Assembly: GCA_037178675.1 (NCBI GenBank)
Contig: JAYMGJ010000264.1
Span: forward strand, 1 to 57,464
DNA length: 57,464 nt
Reading direction: 5' to 3'
Source of the DNA: Scleroderma bovista
Lineage: Eukaryota > Basidiomycota > Agaricomycetes > Boletales > Sclerodermataceae
The notes under the pieces were generated by a model. That model was not told where the DNA came from and ran no database searches. It worked only from the letters and a program-made list of their open reading frames with translations. The stretch's first letter is position 1; each line of letters starts with the position of its first letter. Shown here piece after piece: positions 12,276 through 23,264 of this stretch. The translations under genes and the position numbers were made by a program.

Positions 12276-13275
12276 TATCAAATAAAACTCTTGATATTTG
12301 GAAATGGACAAAATCTCAGGAGTCACAATACAAAAAACTCGTCCATGTCCAATTTTTTATATCAGCTACAGGTCATTTCCCTATAACATTTTTTCTAGTT
12401 TTGTCATGTTTTATCACATGGGAAAGCATTGACAAATTAATGCAGGCACATAATGTGTGATCACTATATCATTTGGGGGGGCCCAGGTGGACCTCTCATG
12501 CATGTCAATGGATGAGCCCATATTGTGTTATCATGTAGGTGTATAGGTGAGCTTAACTAAATCAGTATAGCACGGAGGACACCTATACACAAATGGCACT
12601 GTGGTGCATACTGCAGGTCAGATGAGAATGCTGCGGGATGGATGTAACTAGCATAGATTAGGTGTGGGGACCACTAGCATATCGAATGGAATGAAACCAA
12701 CATTTGGAAAAAAGGATGCCTAATATGGAAATGATATACAGCAGCTACCACAGTAGGTGTCACTATGACCTCATGCACCTACTTAGGCTGTCCAACAAAG
12801 GCACACCAGGGTGAAAATCACCTTCAGTATAACACAGGGCAGAACTGGGCTTGGACTGTGGTATGTGCTGCATGTTAGGTATCACTACCACAGGTCAAGT
12901 GGAATAATGTAGGTATATAGGTGAGATTTCCCAAATCAGTATAACACAGGGGACACTGCCACATGAATGGTACCATAGTAATAGCTATGAGATGCAACAA
13001 CCATGGGTAAGATGCAGCCATAGTGGGTTAGATGTCACTACCATGGGTTAGTAACTACTGCAGATAAGGTGTAGCTATTGGGGGAGGGGTGTAACCACTG
13101 CAGGTTGGGTGTCACTCCTGCAGATTAGGTGTCACTTCCGCAAGTATTGTGATACTATTATGGATAGGTGTAACCACCACTAAGTTAAAAAAGCTGTGGG
13201 TGAGGTGTAACTATAATGGATTGGACATTAGTACTGTGGTAAGGTGTCACTATCTTGGGTGGGGTATAGCTACAG
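12276..13275. other. Gene-free spacer with degenerate short repeats
   Basis: No ORF of note. From about 12990 to 13270 a degenerate ~20-bp motif of the form GGTGTCACTACTGCAGGTTA recurs several times. The spacer ends where an LTR begins at 13276. Confidence 0.5.
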
Positions 13276-13904
13276 TGTCAAATCCAGGTCCACTCTGGAC
13301 AAAGTCCAGATGAAATCTGGTTAAGATCTCGAATGAGGGGGAGGCAGAGGTTGGCCTAGGCTGGATGTTGCTCGGAGGACAGAGTAGACCGATTGGGTAC
13401 AACAACAGAAGTCAAGTGTTGACCCCTTGTGTGGATTCTGGTCAAGACAAGAGAGCAGGGACAAGAGATATGGAGTGGGTGACTTGGTTGATTTCAGACT
13501 AAAGATACAGGACTGAGTACAGGACTTTATATACGGAGATGGAAGTAACCTGAGTATATATGGTGACAAGTAAACAACCAGAAACCGGAACAAGGGAACA
13601 AGAGTGAAAAGAATAGGTTGGTAAAATAAACAGGGACAGGAAAATAACCAGGGAGTCAGGCTTGAAGCAGACACAGGGAACTGGAAGTATACAGGGACAA
13701 CGGAACGGGTGCAGGAACAATGTGGTAAGTGGAACTAAACCAGATTGGAGAAATGGATAGGGTTGAGTATGGACTTAACAGATACTATGTGTGTGAGCCT
13801 AGTCTGGGACTGGGGATGAAGCGCAAGGGCCAGGATTGAGCTGTATAGCTGCGATGAAGCTGGAGTAACTGGGCAAATGACCGGAACTGGACATGGTCGT
13901 GACA
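13276..13904 (+). mobile_element. LTR (629 bp), probable 5' LTR of a truncated retrotransposon
   Basis: The segment begins TGTCAAATCC and ends GTCGTGACA, so it has TG..CA ends with a TGTCA/TGACA inverted repeat. Internal tracts such as GAGTATATATGGTGACAAG and AAAATAACCAGG recur in the solo LTR at 26761-27942, so the two belong to related families. Directly downstream comes GTATCCCCCACTTAGGGGCC, then a leader and a coiled-coil ORF, which is the order expected for LTR, primer-binding region and ORF1. The 3' LTR is not in view. Confidence 0.7.
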
Positions 13905-14061
13905 GTATCCCCCACTTAGGGGCCAAACCCATGAGGTGCCATGAGGCAAGCATGAGGCCGGCTAAGAACAATGGTGAGTCCACACCTTTTGTCTGAGTTC
14001 AAATTTGTTCCTATAAGTAAACAGATGGATTTCATTCTCAGCAATTTTCCTAACACCCAAC

Positions 14062-14528
14062 ATGTCTTCCGCATCTAAGCAACCTACCCCCACTACCCTC
14101 ATTGTGCCTGGCCAGCAAGACTGGATGAAGGCCAAGACGCCGGAGCTGCAATCAGATGACAACGACATCAATGTGGCCCAGGCAAAGGTGGAAGAGTGTC
14201 ATCAATGCAAGCAGGTGAGGCAGGAAGAGAAGGTGCACTGGGAATGTGAGGAGGCCGAGTGCAAGGAGCAAGAGGAGGTGGAGAAGAGGGCCCAGCTCCT
14301 GCCAGAGCGGGAGAAGATTCTCACAGAGAAGGCCTGGCTGATGGTGGAGGACAAGCGCAAGGCAGCAGAGGAATGTGTGTGCAAGGTGGCAGAGAAGAGA
14401 GCCTGGGTGGTGGCTCAGCAAAAGGCCAAGGAGGAGGCAGAGTGGAAGGAGCGGGAGGAGACCACTCGGATCCAGGCAGAGAGGGAACAGGCATATGTGG
14501 AGAAGAAAGCACATGAGGAAGCAACTGG
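14062..14528 (+). pseudogene. Truncated coiled-coil ORF1/gag-like protein of an LTR retroelement
   Basis: Starts MSSASKQPTPTTLIVPGQ and continues into a strongly charged, E/K/A-rich heptad-like region (about residues 35-155) that should form a long coiled coil. Proteins of this type often follow LTRs in Agaricomycete genomes as ORF1. The ORF is cut at 14528 by a family-A LTR; the last ~25 codons of the open frame (to 14604) are LTR sequence read through. No zinc knuckle or pol domain is visible. Function as a capsid-like protein is inference from position. Confidence 0.55.
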
Positions 14529-14684
14529 TGTGAATCAAAGTGAGGATTTGGGTCAGAGTAATAACCCAAACACAACACCAACAAAGGACTATGAAAATGT
14601 GTGAGTGGTGGTTTACCTCTGCAGTGTACAGAGAGGATTTGCTGAGGAGAGGGGAAGGGGATCTACACCAACAGGGTGATGCAG
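14529..14684 (-). mobile_element. Family-A solo LTR, copy 2, left part
   Basis: Begins TGTGAATCAAAG and matches base for base in spacing (156 bp) the first 156 bp of the reverse-oriented family-A LTR at 39171. It stops at ATGCAG, where a large DNA transposon is inserted, and resumes at 22602. The two parts, without nested insertions, add up to about 2.1 kb, the length of the intact copy at 33550-35650. Confidence 0.85.
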
Positions 14685-14939
14685 CACATAATGCACCTGC
14701 ATTGTCCCATACAACATGGACAGACAAAGCTGACAATTGGCCATTCTACATGGCCAGCTGGGATAGGGCCCAGCTATGGCACATGCCCATGCCATATGAG
14801 TGGGCTAATGTAAGCAGTTTCACCATGCAATATTGGTGGCTCATGGAGAGGTTGTCACCAAGCAATATCAGTGGGCTGACACACTGGTATGCTAGATCAG
14901 AATGGACTATGGCAAAAGGGGCTTATGCAGCTGGCATTG

Positions 14940-15200
14940 AGGCTGAATGATTGCAGCAGGGCAGCTGCCATAGCAATGCGGCCAGAGGTGAATGCCACAG
15001 GGTTGCCACAGCATTGAGGCCGAATGATTGCAGCAGGGCAGCTGCCGGCCAGAGGTAAATGCCACAGGGTTGCCACGGCATTGAGGCCAAATGATTGCCA
15101 CAGGGTGCTGCCATAGCAATGCAGCCAGAGGTGAATGCCACAGGGTTGCCACAGCATTGAGGCTGAATGATTGCAGCAGGGCAGCTGCCATGGCATTGTG
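14940..15200. repeat. ~75-bp tandem repeat, about four copies
   Basis: Units containing GAATGATTGCAGCAGGGCAG, then CTGCCATAGCAATG and GCCACAGGGTTGCCAC recur at roughly 14945, 15022, 15090 and 15166. This is subterminal to the 7.9-kb transposon. Spurious antisense ORFs rich in MAAALLQS come from this array. Confidence 0.8.
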
Positions 15201-16094
15201 GCAAAGGACTAGGGTAGTAGTCGCAGCAATGTGTCAAGCCCACTATGATGGTGTCCCATTATTACATGACAGCCCCAGGAACATGATCATCTATAGGATC
15301 AGGGGGCCCTGGAGATGGTGTACTCTATTCTACTATGGAGCCCTAGCCATGTGAATGAATAGAAGGGCTGCAGTGCCAGTGTTGCATACTTTGCATCAAG
15401 CTGTGGAATTGGTGTCCTGTTTCTGTTGGTGGGCTGATAGAATGGTGTGTCCCATATGTTTTATTGGGCTGTAGGGTTGTTGCTCTTGCCTTGGTGTAAA
15501 GCCACATATATAGTGTCCCTTGCTTCCAAATGGGCTGCATATAGGGTGTACCCTTCAGAGTAGCAAGCCATGGGGGTGGTGTCCCATGACTATGAGCAGG
15601 CCCTGGAGTCAGTGTCATTTATATAGTCAGGGTGGCCAGCATATGGGTATGATGTCCCATAGCATTAGATGGGCCCTAGTAAAGGTGTTATATAGCTATG
15701 TGGGGAAACCTTGCAAGTATATTTCAAAGTCACAGGTTATGAATGTGGTATCCCAGAGCATGAAGCAAGCCCTCAATGTGGTGACAACTATGTAGTCGGG
15801 CAGGCCTGTATGTTGGCTTCCCCTTTGGTATGATGGGCCATGAGGTTGGCATTCCAGTATACCCAACAGGCCCTAGATACCATGTGCATTGTCTAAATGT
15901 AGTGCCGCATATATGCTGCTCTCATAGTACCATTAAGCCAGGATGTGGCAGTACATACATGTGGCACAACATGGCACAGCAGAACAGCAGCACAACATAC
16001 TATTGGCACTACAAACATACGGCATTACAGAACTGTGGCACTACAGGATCAGCACAATATACATATCATTGATGTACCATGGCACTGATGGATT
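15201..16094. other. Internal transposon sequence shared with the TET/JBP element
   Basis: No gene. 15229-15900 aligns in reverse with about 53400-54090 of the TET/JBP element, for example CAATGTGTCAAGCCC and GTGTCCCAT motifs in the same order. From 15900 on, the sequence is simple-repeat-like (GGCACTAC, CACAGCAGAAC). Confidence 0.65.
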
Positions 16095-16365
16095 ATGAAA
16101 ATATGGTTTCTGGACATATGTCTTGAGAAGAAAGGTCCACAGGAGTCCAAATATGGCCACAGGAATAATGCTTTGGCATGCACCAGCTGCAGCAACAATG
16201 TCCCGGACACATAGTACCAAGCTGGGCAAGTAAAACAGTGGTAATCATGTATTAAGCAAATATCATTGCCAGACATATGTTGTGAGCAGAAAGGTCCACA
16301 GGAGTCCAAATATTGCCATGGGAATAATGCTTCAGCATGCTCCGGCCGCAGCAACAATGTCCCAG

Positions 16366-16635
16366 TGTAGGGGGGGGTTGGGTGTTGCTGCTGCCTCAGG
16401 TGAGGCATGCTCGACCCAGGGGCTTCTGGAGGTCTGGCAGAGCTCCCAGGGACTGGGGAAACTAGAGGAAGTAGGGAGAGTAGAGGTGTTCAGTCACTCC
16501 AGGACTGAGATCAAACATATACAGAGGAAAGAGGGAAGTTTGCTTAGTAAGCTAAGTACAAGCCTACATAGCTAAGGTAAGAGTCCAGTATCAGTACTAC
16601 CAATCTACACACCCAGAGACAGGACTGTCTCTACA
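16366..16635. mobile_element. Small solo LTR (270 bp)
   Basis: Begins TGTAGGGGGG and ends TCTCTACA, giving TG..CA ends and a TGTAG/CTACA inverted repeat. It is flanked by CCAG (16362-16365) and CCGG (16636-16639). The uninterrupted satellite unit reads TGTCCCGGACACATAG, so the duplication was CCGG and the left copy has since lost its CpG. No coding capacity. A short inverted-repeat DNA element is the alternative. Confidence 0.65.
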
Positions 16636-16933
16636 CCGGACACATAGTACCAAGCTGGGCAAGTAAAACAGTGGTAATCATGTATTAAGCAAATATCATT
16701 GCCAGACATATGTTGTGGGCAGAAAGGTCCACAGGAGTCCAAATATGGCCGCGGGTGATAGAATTCATGTGCTGAGTCGATCAGGGTGACCACAATGGGT
16801 GGGTGGGTGCAAACCAGGTGCAAACACAATGAATATACAGGGTACAACTACAAACTATTTATCTTGTAGGTAGAACAGCTAATATATCAAAACTAATAAC
16901 TGTAATTAGTCTTGTAAGTTTGCCATGTAGTGG

Positions 16934-18604
16934 TGTCATGCACCAAACAGGTTTGGTACAGTGAACATGGAAGATAACACCTATATTGAATGATCCTTAT
17001 GCGAAGGATAAGCACGACAGACCCTCATCGTAGCCATCTATCACATGAGAAGACTATCCTGATGTGAGAGATGAATGCCAATGCAGACAGTCATCTATTG
17101 CATGAGAACCGCCAAGAAGCAGAAGAAACTGAAGGAATAACATCAATTGTGGTATGAGAAAGGAATGCACATGTCTGCAGTCCAACTCCCATACCAGAAT
17201 GATCAAAGAAGCCAAAGAATTGATGGAGAAACGAAGGAGAAAGAGAAGAAATGATTTTTAGCACCCAAATGTCATTTTTAGGCGCCCAGTGCCAGCATTC
17301 CGATATTTTGAATAGCTCCATCGTTTCTAAAGCTATCAGGCACGTGACTATACCGTCAGAGAGCCTAGAACGTGGTCTATCTGCCTGTCAAGTTCCGGCG
17401 CAAGTCCGTTCATTTCCCACGGAGATATTCTCCCCGCAATCCAGACGTTCGCTTCATCGCTCACTATGGAGTCTGTATTTTCTCTGGATCATTTCTCCGC
17501 TATTGCTGCAGATCTCCACTATGTCCTGCTCTTAGGACAGCCTCTCCCAGAGTTTCCGTGCACTGCCTGGCACATATCTTCCCAGCCTGCTCCCTCAGTC
17601 CCTCTCGTTCTCGGTCAGCGTGTTCTGCTCGTCAGTCCTGCGTCAAGGACGTACTTTGGTCATCTTAGGTCTATTGTCAAGCTTGAGAAGTCTTCTCTGG
17701 TTGTCTCTGTGTCCCCTAAGCCCTCAGCCTATGGTCCCTTCCTCCCAGATACTTGCCATGTCCATCTTCCTCTGGCGTTTGTCTCACTTCCCTGGATGCG
17801 TCGAATTCAATACTCTATCTGCTTCCCTACTTTCAGACGACGTCCCCCAGCACCATAACAGTTATACCCCCACTTTATAGTGCTATTAGGAAGAAGAACC
17901 CTCTCTCGTTCTTTCCCAGAAGAGAGCTCATCAAGGGAGCCCATGGATGCGCTTCAGTGGCGCTAGAACACATGCACTATACCTTAGTGTATGCTGACCC
18001 CCCAAAAAGACCTCTGGACCCCTGGTACCCTTCTTGTGGCTGTTTTGTCTCGGATCAATCCCCCTATTTATCTCAGATCTTCCCCATTGTTGTCCCATCA
18101 AATTCTTGATGGTACACAGCCCCCCATCAAACTTCTTAGGCTGTGCATCAATGACTCCTTCTGCTGTGCAGTGACTCATCCCTTGCTTACTGATGCTCTC
18201 TTGTCATCAGTATTACTCTATCCCTTTCGCATTTTTGGTATATTACTCAGCTGATGACTCACTCCCTTACCAATCAATCTTGTCATGCAGCTTACTCATT
18301 CCTTTACTCAGCAGCTTATTCATGCTTCCTATGCTTACTCATTCCTGCTTATCCCTTGCTTACTGATCGCTTACAAACCCCTTACAAAGCTCTTACCAAT
18401 CCCTTACCAATCCTTGAAAAATTCTGCTTACTCCCTTCTCTTTTTGTACTTTAATGTTTTCCCCCCCCATGTATTTAAACCCCTGGGCTCAGCCCAGTGA
18501 AAAAAAGACCCAATTGCACGACATTATCCCTCTCTCAGACTCTCTCAGTCAGTATCCCTTCAGTCTTTGAGTCCTTGTAGGCTTCAGTGAAGGTCTAAAG
18601 GTTG
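16934..18604 (+). mobile_element. Family-A LTR, copy 1, 3'-truncated
   Basis: Starts TGTCATGCACCAAACAGG (the family consensus start is TGTCACGCACC) and runs collinear with the 33550-35650 copy up to GAAGGTCTAAAGG, where it abruptly returns to satellite sequence; roughly the last 430 bp are missing. It contains the U3 ORF and a TATTTAAA promoter-like box near 18473. Confidence 0.85.
17466..17858 (+). CDS. U3-encoded ORF, family A (copy 1)
   Basis: An ORF of about 130 codons beginning MESVFSLDHFSAIAADLHYV, with the central VLLVSPASRTYFGHLRSIV and SAYGPFLPDTCHVHLPL. The same ORF, at the same place in the LTR, is found in all other family-A and family-B LTR copies, with mostly conservative replacements between families. 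It lies upstream of the TATTTAAA box, hence in U3. I recognise no domain; it is moderately hydrophobic with no clear signal peptide. See the copies at 20029, 24717, 34082, 41032 and 49277. Confidence 0.55.
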   Translation: MESVFSLDHFSAIAADLHYVLLLGQPLPEFPCTAWHISSQPAPSVPLVLGQRVLLVSPASRTYFGHLRSIVKLEKSSLVVSVSPKPSAYGPFLPDTCHVHLPLAFVSLPWMRRIQYSICFPTFRRRPPAP

Positions 18605-19407
18605 TGGGCAGAAAGGTCTGCAGGAGTCCAAATATGGCCACAGGAATAATGTCCTGGCATGCTTCAGCCATGGCAACAATGTCCCCAACACATAGTACCA
18701 TGTACAACATGAGCTGGGCAAGTAAAACAGTGGTAATCATGTATTATGCAAATGTTGTTGCTGGACATATGTTATGAGCAAAAAGGTCTGCAGGAGTCCA
18801 AATATGGCTGTGGGAATAATGCTCTGGCCCCTTCTGGCCATGGAAATGATGTTCAAGACACATATAACCACACACATAATCTTCTAGGCAAGCACACCAG
18901 TGGCAATGATTCATTATGCACATATGGTGCAGAACACATGTCCTGAGTGCACAGAGCTGCAGGAGTCCACATATGGGTGTGTGAGTGATAACCACCCATA
19001 TACAATACTTATTGGTCACTCTCATTTCAAACATATATATATTGTACCTACACAATATACACCCCAGGCATTGTTACACTTTGTGCACATACTGAGTGTT
19101 TCCTATAGGTATTGAAATATTCTTATACACCCGACCACTACTATCATTTATAATAACTTACCCAGGTTGGACTGCTGTGGCCAGCATGCTGCAGTCACAG
19201 TGCCTAGTATGCCTTAGGCAATGGTTCCTATGCCACAGGGTGCAGTGCCATGGCTGTAGTGGTACTGTGGCTGCAGTTGTGCCATGGCCACAGTCTTTCC
19301 ATGTTCACAGTCATGCCGTTGTTGCAGTCTTGCCATGGCCACAGTCTTGCCATGGCCACAGTCTTGCCATGGCCACAGTAGTAGTGCCATGGCTGCAGTA
19401 GTGCCGT

Positions 19408-21749
19408 TGTCACGCACCAAACGTGTTTGGTACTGTGGACATGGAGAAAGTTAGCTGATGAAATTAATGCGAAGAATGCACCCAAGATCTGTTGAAAGAT
19501 TGTCCCAACTTGAGGGATACAGACAGCCCTCGCTATCCATATCATGCAAAGTCAAGACTATCCTTATGCGAAGAATGAATACAAGCTTGTCATAGCCATC
19601 TATTGCACAAGAATGACTATCCTGGAGCAAGAGATGAATGCCATTGTCTGGCAGTCATCCCTCACACAAGAACCACCAAGAAGCAGAAGAATCCAAGGAT
19701 TGATGATCATTTCACTATGAGAGAGGAATGCAACCTACTGCAGTCCAACTCCCATACCAGAACAACCAAAGAAGCAGAAGAAACAATAGAGAAATGAAGG
19801 AGAAAAGGAAGAATCATTTTTTAGCGCCCAAATGTCAAATTTAGGCACCCAGTGCCGGCATTCTGATATTTTGAATAGCTCCGCCATTTTTGAAGCTATC
19901 AATCATGTGACTATACCATCATGGAGCCTAGACCGTGGTCTATCTGCCTGTCAAGTTCCGACGTAAATCCATCTATTTCCCATGGAGATATTCCACCCGC
20001 AATCCACACACCCACTTCATCACTCACTATGGAGTCTGCATTTTCTCTGGAACATTTCTCCACTATTGCAGCAGACCTCAACTATGTCCTGCTCTTGGGA
20101 CAGCCTCTCCCTGAGCTCCTATGTACTGTCTGGTACATATCTTCCCAGCCTGCTCCCTCAGTCCCTCTCGTTCTCAGTCAGCACGTTCTCCTCGTCAGTC
20201 CTGTGTCACGCACATACTTTGGTTGTCTCAAGTCTATCGTTAGACTTGAAAATTCACACCTGGTCATCTCTGTGTCTCCTGAGTCCTCTGCATATGGTCC
20301 TTTCATCCCAGAGTCCTGTCACATCTATCTCCCTCTATCATTTATCTTGCTTCCCTGGACATGTTGAATCCACTATTCACATTTCACTTCCCTGCTATCC
20401 CACAACAAACACGAATAAAACAGTGCTCTAGAACCCTTCTTAGGAGCCCTAATAGAGTACAGAACCTTCCCCTTACTGCTCAAGGGAAGACTGCACTTCG
20501 GGAGCACCAAATTTCGCGTTTTTGCTCTACAGAAGCTCAATCCAAGGGATTTGTGACACTCTGTGACCAGCTGTGACTCTACTTGTCATTCCAGGCCCCC
20601 TGACACTGCTCTTCTGGTCGGATCAATTCTTTTATTATCCCCCAGCCACTCCCATCAGTGGCACTGCTTCAGAAGCTCATCTCCAGATCTAAAGTTCAAT
20701 AAATCATAGGTTGTGCTTCCCTTCTGTCTGAGTCACACAGAGTCACTCTGGCTCACTCTGACTCACTCTGCTGCGCATTATTCATCCCCTCTTGGCATTA
20801 CTAATCCCCATTACTCCCCTTACCAATCACTTACCAATCATCCTTCAAATCATGCTTATCATGCTGCTTATCAATTCATGACTCATGCCCCTATGACTCA
20901 TATGCATTATGTCATCGCATATGCTCATTTAGCTTCTATCTACTCATCCCATGCTTTCCCCCCCTCTCTTTTGGGCCCCATGCAATGATTTTTCCATATT
21001 CTTGGTTATACACCCCTTTTTACCTATGTTTTTGCTCTTTCCCTTGGCTCAGCAGCTTGTTCAGGCTCTCCCCATCAATGACTCAGCCTGATTACACTGC
21101 TTATCAATCGCTTACCAATTTCTTACCAATCTCTTACCAAGCACTTAGTCATTTGTGCTTACAGGGCCACAGCCCCTCCTGTATATAAACCAGCAGCCAA
21201 AGGCTGCAAGGAAGTGTCTGCTTCCCCCTCAATAAAGCAACCACATTCACTCTCCCTCACTGTCTATAAGCTCCCTCTTTGTCTTTGGACTTGTAGGTCA
21301 CTCAGTGCTGGCCTAAAGCTCCTATATTGCTGTTTATCAGATATATCTTGTATCTGATCATTTCTCTAGGCTCAAGCGCAGTCTAGCATCTCTGTCCACT
21401 CCATCCCATCACTGTCCATTGCATTCTTGAAGCAGGAACTGTCCCCTTGCTTCCCTGTTGCTCCATCACTGCTATTACCCCCCTATCATCAATCTATCAT
21501 CGCTCTTCAATCCCAGGACTCTTCTTAACCACTGTGGTAGGCTGAAGAGCAGTCAATAGCATCCCCAGTCGCATATCATCCCCATCAGAAGCCCTTCCCT
21601 TCCCTCCTGCATCCTGCCTGAAGGCATGCAGCACATTCCCCTGAGGAGATTAAATACCAGAAACGCAAAGGAAGACCACCACTCGCATATTGCTGTCATT
21701 TGGTGTTGGTTGTTGGTTGTTCTGACCTCTTCCCTCACTTAGGCGCACA
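19408..21749 (+). mobile_element. Family-B solo LTR (2342 bp)
   Basis: Begins TGTCACGCACCAAACGTG and ends CTTAGGCGCACA, flanked by a perfect 4-bp duplication CCGT (19404-19407 and 21750-21753). The same LTR, 2340 bp, sits in opposite orientation at 47558-49897. Its start, U3 ORF and general layout parallel family A, so A and B are sister families. It contains a downstream transcript-start-like region with GTATATAAACC near 21181. Confidence 0.9.
20029..20367 (+). CDS. U3-encoded ORF, family B
   Basis: MESAFSLEHFSTIAADLNYV, then VLLVSPVSRTYFGCLKSIV and SAYGPFIPESCHIYLPL: the family-B counterpart of the MESVFSLDHFS protein. Replacements relative to family A are mainly conservative (D/E, K/R, V/I, H/Y). 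This copy ends after LPWTC, earlier than the reverse copy at 49277-48888, which reads LPWTHRIHYS and on; a stop has probably been gained here. Confidence 0.5.
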   Translation: MESAFSLEHFSTIAADLNYVLLLGQPLPELLCTVWYISSQPAPSVPLVLSQHVLLVSPVSRTYFGCLKSIVRLENSHLVISVSPESSAYGPFIPESCHIYLPLSFILLPWTC

Positions 21750-23264
21750 CCGTGGCCACAGTCATGCCATGGCTGCAGTAGTGCCATGGCCACAGTCATG
21801 CCGTGGCAGCAGTCTTTCCATGGCCACAGTAGTGCCATGGCTGCAGTCTTGCCATGGCTGCAGTAGTAGTGCCATGGCCACAGTAGTGCTGTGGCCGCAG
21901 TAGTGCCATGGCCCAGTCTTGCCATGGCTGCAGTAGTGCTGTGGCTGCAGTCTTGCCATGGCCGCAGTAGTAGTGCCATGGCCGCAGTCTTGTCATGGCT
22001 GCAGTCTTGCTGTGGCCGCAGTCTTGCCATGGCCACAGTCTTGCTGTGGCTGCAGTCTTGCCATGGCCGCAGTAGTGCTGTGGCCACAATCTTGCCATGG
22101 CCACAGTAGTAGTGCCGTGGCTGCAATCTTGCCATGACCGCAGTCATGCTGTGGCCACAGTAGTGCCATGGCTGCAGTCAAGTTTGCCGCCATGTTGACC
22201 ATGCCACAGTGTTGACTGTGCCACACTGTTGACCATGCTGCAATGCTGATTGACTGGCTCACTATGGTGTAATTGCTGCCGTCAGATTTCCGCCACAATG
22301 CAGTACTGCCTCTATTGTGCACTGGCTCACCTATTGTATTGGTATGCTACTCCTCTCAGCCTGAGTATTTTCATGAAGACACCCATTTGTCCAGCTTAAG
22401 AATTTCACCCTACCCCATGGTGACAACAGAGCCATGGGCCCACCATTGTCACTTGGTGACAATGCTTTCAGTGGCTGACCCATGTGATACAGGAAAGCCC
22501 CAGTTATAAGCCTCACTTCCGCCAGCCTGTGTAGCACGGCCGATTGTCATCATCCGCTGACCGTATAACACAGCCTACAGAGGTGCATGGGCTCAATGCA
22601 GACAGTGATGCAGGATACTCCTGGGGTACAGGAGCAATAGATGACAAAGGGGATAGGGGTCTGGACTCTTCCTAAAGCCTAGGAAGTGTCAAAGCGGGGA
22701 TTGAGGTGACTGGGACTGAAGTAGCAATACTACACCTAGAGATTGGTGCAGCAAAGGGGAAAGAGGGCTCCTGATGTCCAGAAGCAATGGGATATGAAGG
22801 ATAGACAGGCTAGACTCCACTTGAGCCTAGAGAAATACTTGGACTTGAATAGATTGAATAAAACTTGAATATCAGAGTCTTTAGACCTTCACTGAAGCCT
22901 ACAAGACTCAAAGAGCTGAGGGGATATTGACTGAGAGAGTCTGAGAGAGTGATAATTTCATGCAATTGGGTCTCTTATCACTGGGCTGAGCCCAGGGGTT
23001 TAATTACATGGGGGGGCACAGCATTAAAGTACAAAAAGAGAAGGGAGTAAGCAGAATTTGTCAAGGATTGGTAAGGGATTGGTAAGAGCTTTGTAAGGGG
23101 TTTGTAAGCAATCAGTAAGCAAGGGATAAGCAGGAATGAGTAAGCATAGGGAGCATGAATAAGCTACTGAGTAAAGGAATGAGTAAGCTGCATGACAAGA
23201 TTGACTGGTAAGGGAGTGAGTCATCAGCTGAGTAATATACCAAAAATGCAAAAGGGATAGAGTA

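Larger units (their letters stand above)
16095..19010 (+). repeat. ~159-bp satellite, at least six units, split by LTRs
   Basis: A unit with ACATATGTTGTGAGCAGAAA, then GGTCCACAGGAGTCCAAATA, then GCAACAATGTCC and GTAAAACAGTGGTAATCATG is seen at about 16113, 16272, 16702, 18605, 18763 and 18921. Where units are adjacent the period is 158-159 bp. The array is interrupted by a small solo LTR (16366-16635), by an unassigned insert beginning TGATAGAATTCATG (about 16756-16933), and by a family-A LTR (16934-18604). Confidence 0.8.
19240..22190. repeat. CCATGGCCACAGTCTT-type minisatellite, split by a family-B LTR
   Basis: A 17-18-bp unit of the form GCCATGGCCACAGTCTT, varying to GCCATGGCTGCAGTAGT, is repeated at 19240-19407 and continues at 21750-22190 after the 2.34-kb LTR. 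CCATGG and TGGCCA make most units partly palindromic. Long ORFs across it (MARLQPQH-type) are artefacts of the repeat. Confidence 0.9.
14685..22595. mobile_element. 7.9-kb gene-less DNA transposon related to the TET/JBP element at 52801
   Basis: The insertion into the family-A LTR is flanked by a 6-bp duplication ATGCAG (14679-14684 and 22596-22601). The ends are inverted: left CACATAATGCACCTG, right (reversed) TGAGCCCATGCACC. The right ~400 bp is the reverse complement of 52801-53200, and 15229-15900 is the reverse complement of about 53400-54090, so this is a member of the same family as the TET/JBP element in opposite orientation. It carries no transposase or TET gene; the interior is satellite and minisatellite arrays and later LTR insertions. 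It was presumably mobilised in trans. Confidence 0.75.

Noticed and set aside
14259..14584. ORFs in other frames and on the opposite strand over the coiled-coil gene
   Set aside because: Shadows of the GAG/AAG-rich coding strand.
14897..15243. Three overlapping minus-strand ORFs rich in MAAALLQS and WHSPLA
   Set aside because: All three frames are open because of the ~75-bp tandem repeat; no start or codon pattern distinguishes one.
21650..22322. Long ORFs with MARLQPQ/AMALL-type repeats on both strands
   Set aside because: Artefacts of the CCATGG minisatellite; similar ORFs appear in several frames at once.
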